Source: Nitrosomonadales bacterium (GTDB lineage Bacteria > Pseudomonadota > Gammaproteobacteria > Burkholderiales > Gallionellaceae). From it: DNA of 64,000 nucleotides. Location: NCBI GenBank assembly GCA_016208015.1, contig JACQYW010000009.1:124001-188000 (forward strand), written 5' to 3'. Positions 62,904 to 64,000 of this stretch are shown in pieces. The notes beneath the pieces were generated by a model that was given only the letters and a program-made list of their open reading frames with translations, was not told the origin of the DNA and did no database searches. A program made the translations under genes and the position numbers. How positions within the stretch are numbered: the stretch's first letter is position 1; every line of letters starts with the position of its first letter.

Positions 62904-64000
62904 ATATTCTGAAACTCATCAAACGTACATGGAACAGCCTTCCGCTGTCCGACAAAAATCGTTGGCGCGTGACGCGACTGCTGCTGGAGCCGGTCCTGCC
63001 TCTTCTGAAAGGAAGCATCATCGAGACAGCCTATCTCCGGGAGAAAGAGTGGCAGTCCAGGAAGATCCGCCCTTTCTCCGGCGATCCATTTCCGGTGCTG
63101 CCTTTCGCGGAGAAGCCGGACATCATCATCTGGTCGGTGATCGACTGGCGCTACCGCATCCAGCGACCGCAGCACTTGGCGCGAGGCTTTGCCGAACGAG
63201 GATATCGTGTCTTTTATATCTCGACATCATTCGTCAATACGAAGCGCCCCGGGTTCGAACTGGAGAGCCTGGACGATGCCGGTCGACTGTACAACGTGCG
63301 CTGCCATCTTAGGGGGCGGCCGCTCGTGTATAAGGCGCGCGCCAGTGAGGGCGACAGCGCCCGTCTCAGGGCCAGCATCGCTTCCTTGTTGGAATGGAGC
63401 GACAGCCATGCCACGATCTCGATCGTGCAACACCCCTATTGGCATCCCTTGGTGCGCAAACTGCCGAACAGCCGCCTGATCTATGATTGCCTCGATCACC
63501 ATGAAGGATTCGGGAACACGGGGGCCGATATCGCCGCACTCGAGCAAAGTCTGCTAAAGGAAGCAGAAGCGGTCGTGACGACCTCACAATTCCTTTACGA
63601 CATCGCCGTAACCCGTAACAGCAATACGGCCCTGGTGCGCAATGCGGCGGAATACGATTTTTTCTCCAGGGAGCCTGACTCCAGGTATTGTGCCCCGGAT
63701 GGCCAGCGTGTCATCGGCTACTACGGTGCGATCGCGGAATGGATGGATCTGGACCTGCTTGAGAAGCTTGCTCGACAATATCCGGACTGCCTGTTGCTGC
63801 TGGTCGGGGCGGATGACCGCGGCGCGGCACGCCAGCGCCTCGCTCAGTTGTCCAACGTGCTCTTCACGGGCGAAGTCCGCTATCAGGATCTGCCCTACTA
63901 CCTTTACGGTATGGACGTGTGTCTGCTGCCATTTCTGGTCACTCCGCTGACCTTGGCCACGAATCCCCTCAAGGTGTACGAGTACCTTTCAGCGGGGAAA
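62900..64000 (+). CDS. glycosyltransferase, GT-B fold (3' end beyond window)
   Basis: 367 residues are visible from the ATG at 62900, and the frame stays open to the right edge. DIIIWSVIDWRYRIQRPQHLARG at the front and, near the end, VIGYYGAIAEWMDLDLLEKLA, LLLLVGADDRGAARQRLAQL and NPLKVYEYLSAGK follow the GT1/GT4 GT-B layout (the Glu of VYEYLSAGK binds the donor). Coupled to the previous glycosyltransferase by overlap. Confidence 0.85.
   Translation, partial: MNILKLIKRTWNSLPLSDKNRWRVTRLLLEPVLPLLKGSIIETAYLREKEWQSRKIRPFSGDPFPVLPFAEKPDIIIWSVIDWRYRIQRPQHLARGFAERGYRVFYISTSFVNTKRPGFELESLDDAGRLYNVRCHLRGRPLVYKARASEGDSARLRASIASLLEWSDSHATISIVQHPYWHPLVRKLPNSRLIYDCLDHHEGFGNTGADIAALEQSLLKEAEAVVTTSQFLYDIAVTRNSNTALVRNAAEYDFFSREPDSRYCAPDGQRVIGYYGAIAEWMDLDLLEKLARQYPDCLLLLVGADDRGAARQRLAQLSNVLFTGEVRYQDLPYYLYGMDVCLLPFLVTPLTLATNPLKVYEYLSAGK

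Overview
The window reads as a continuous chromosomal segment of a GC-rich betaproteobacterium. The tol-pal, ruvCAB, sucCD, queEC and yebC genes have betaproteobacterial arrangements. A large porin-multihaem cytochrome locus and an SHP/DHC cytochrome operon point to an organism that moves electrons across the outer membrane. A neutrophilic Fe(II)-oxidising Gallionellaceae member (Sideroxydans/Gallionella type) is the best guess. This is an inference from gene content and I could not run a database search.

Layout. 1-6.4 kb: 3' part of a PLP amino-acid decarboxylase, hslR, an alpha/beta-hydrolase-like membrane protein, a decayed mtgA 3' fragment, and a CBS-PAS-GGDEF-EAL protein with a small coupled partner. 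6.4-14.4 kb (minus strand): mtgA, aroE, a ZnuB/ZnuA pair without an ATPase gene, an outer-membrane barrel, a DUF2946-like protein, a TonB-like protein and an RNase II-family enzyme. 14.4-15.5 kb: a four-EF-hand protein and a clearly broken cytochrome c pseudogene. 15.5-25.7 kb: yebC, ruvC, a UbiA-family prenyltransferase, ruvA, ruvB, ybgC, tolQRAB, pal, cpoB, queE, queC, and tRNA-Lys and tRNA-Thr with a strong promoter.

25.8-38.5 kb is the electron-transfer region. An SHP-DHC-cytochrome b operon continues into a QseB/QseC-like two-component system. A divergent Fe-S flavoprotein faces a five-gene cluster: a membrane b-type cytochrome, a 24-haem cytochrome built from eight three-haem modules, a 12-haem cytochrome, a TPR/beta-barrel porin and a 13-haem paralogue. 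This resembles the porin-cytochrome type called PCC3 in iron oxidisers. The same perfect direct-repeat box (CTTAAG-N5-CTTAAG, the PmrA/QseB-type format) lies upstream of the SHP operon and in the divergent promoter region of the porin-cytochrome cluster, suggesting one shared regulator.

38.6-41.8 kb: sucCD, terC, uspA. 41.9-54.3 kb is a signalling island: CHASE2-Ser/Thr kinase, PP2C phosphatase, FHA protein, CHASE2-adenylate cyclase, metallo-beta-lactamase-fold hydrolase (candidate cyclic-nucleotide phosphodiesterase), cNMP-binding/rhodanese protein, GAF-PilB/GspE ATPase and GAF-HD-GYP protein. It ends at a major type IV pilin gene with a near-consensus sigma-54 promoter. 55.0-64.0 kb is a glycan region: a multi-spanning GT-C-like protein directly after pilA, several glycosyltransferases, and a phosphoglycerol transferase/sulfatase-fold enzyme paired with a GDPD-like phosphodiesterase. 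The last gene runs off the window.
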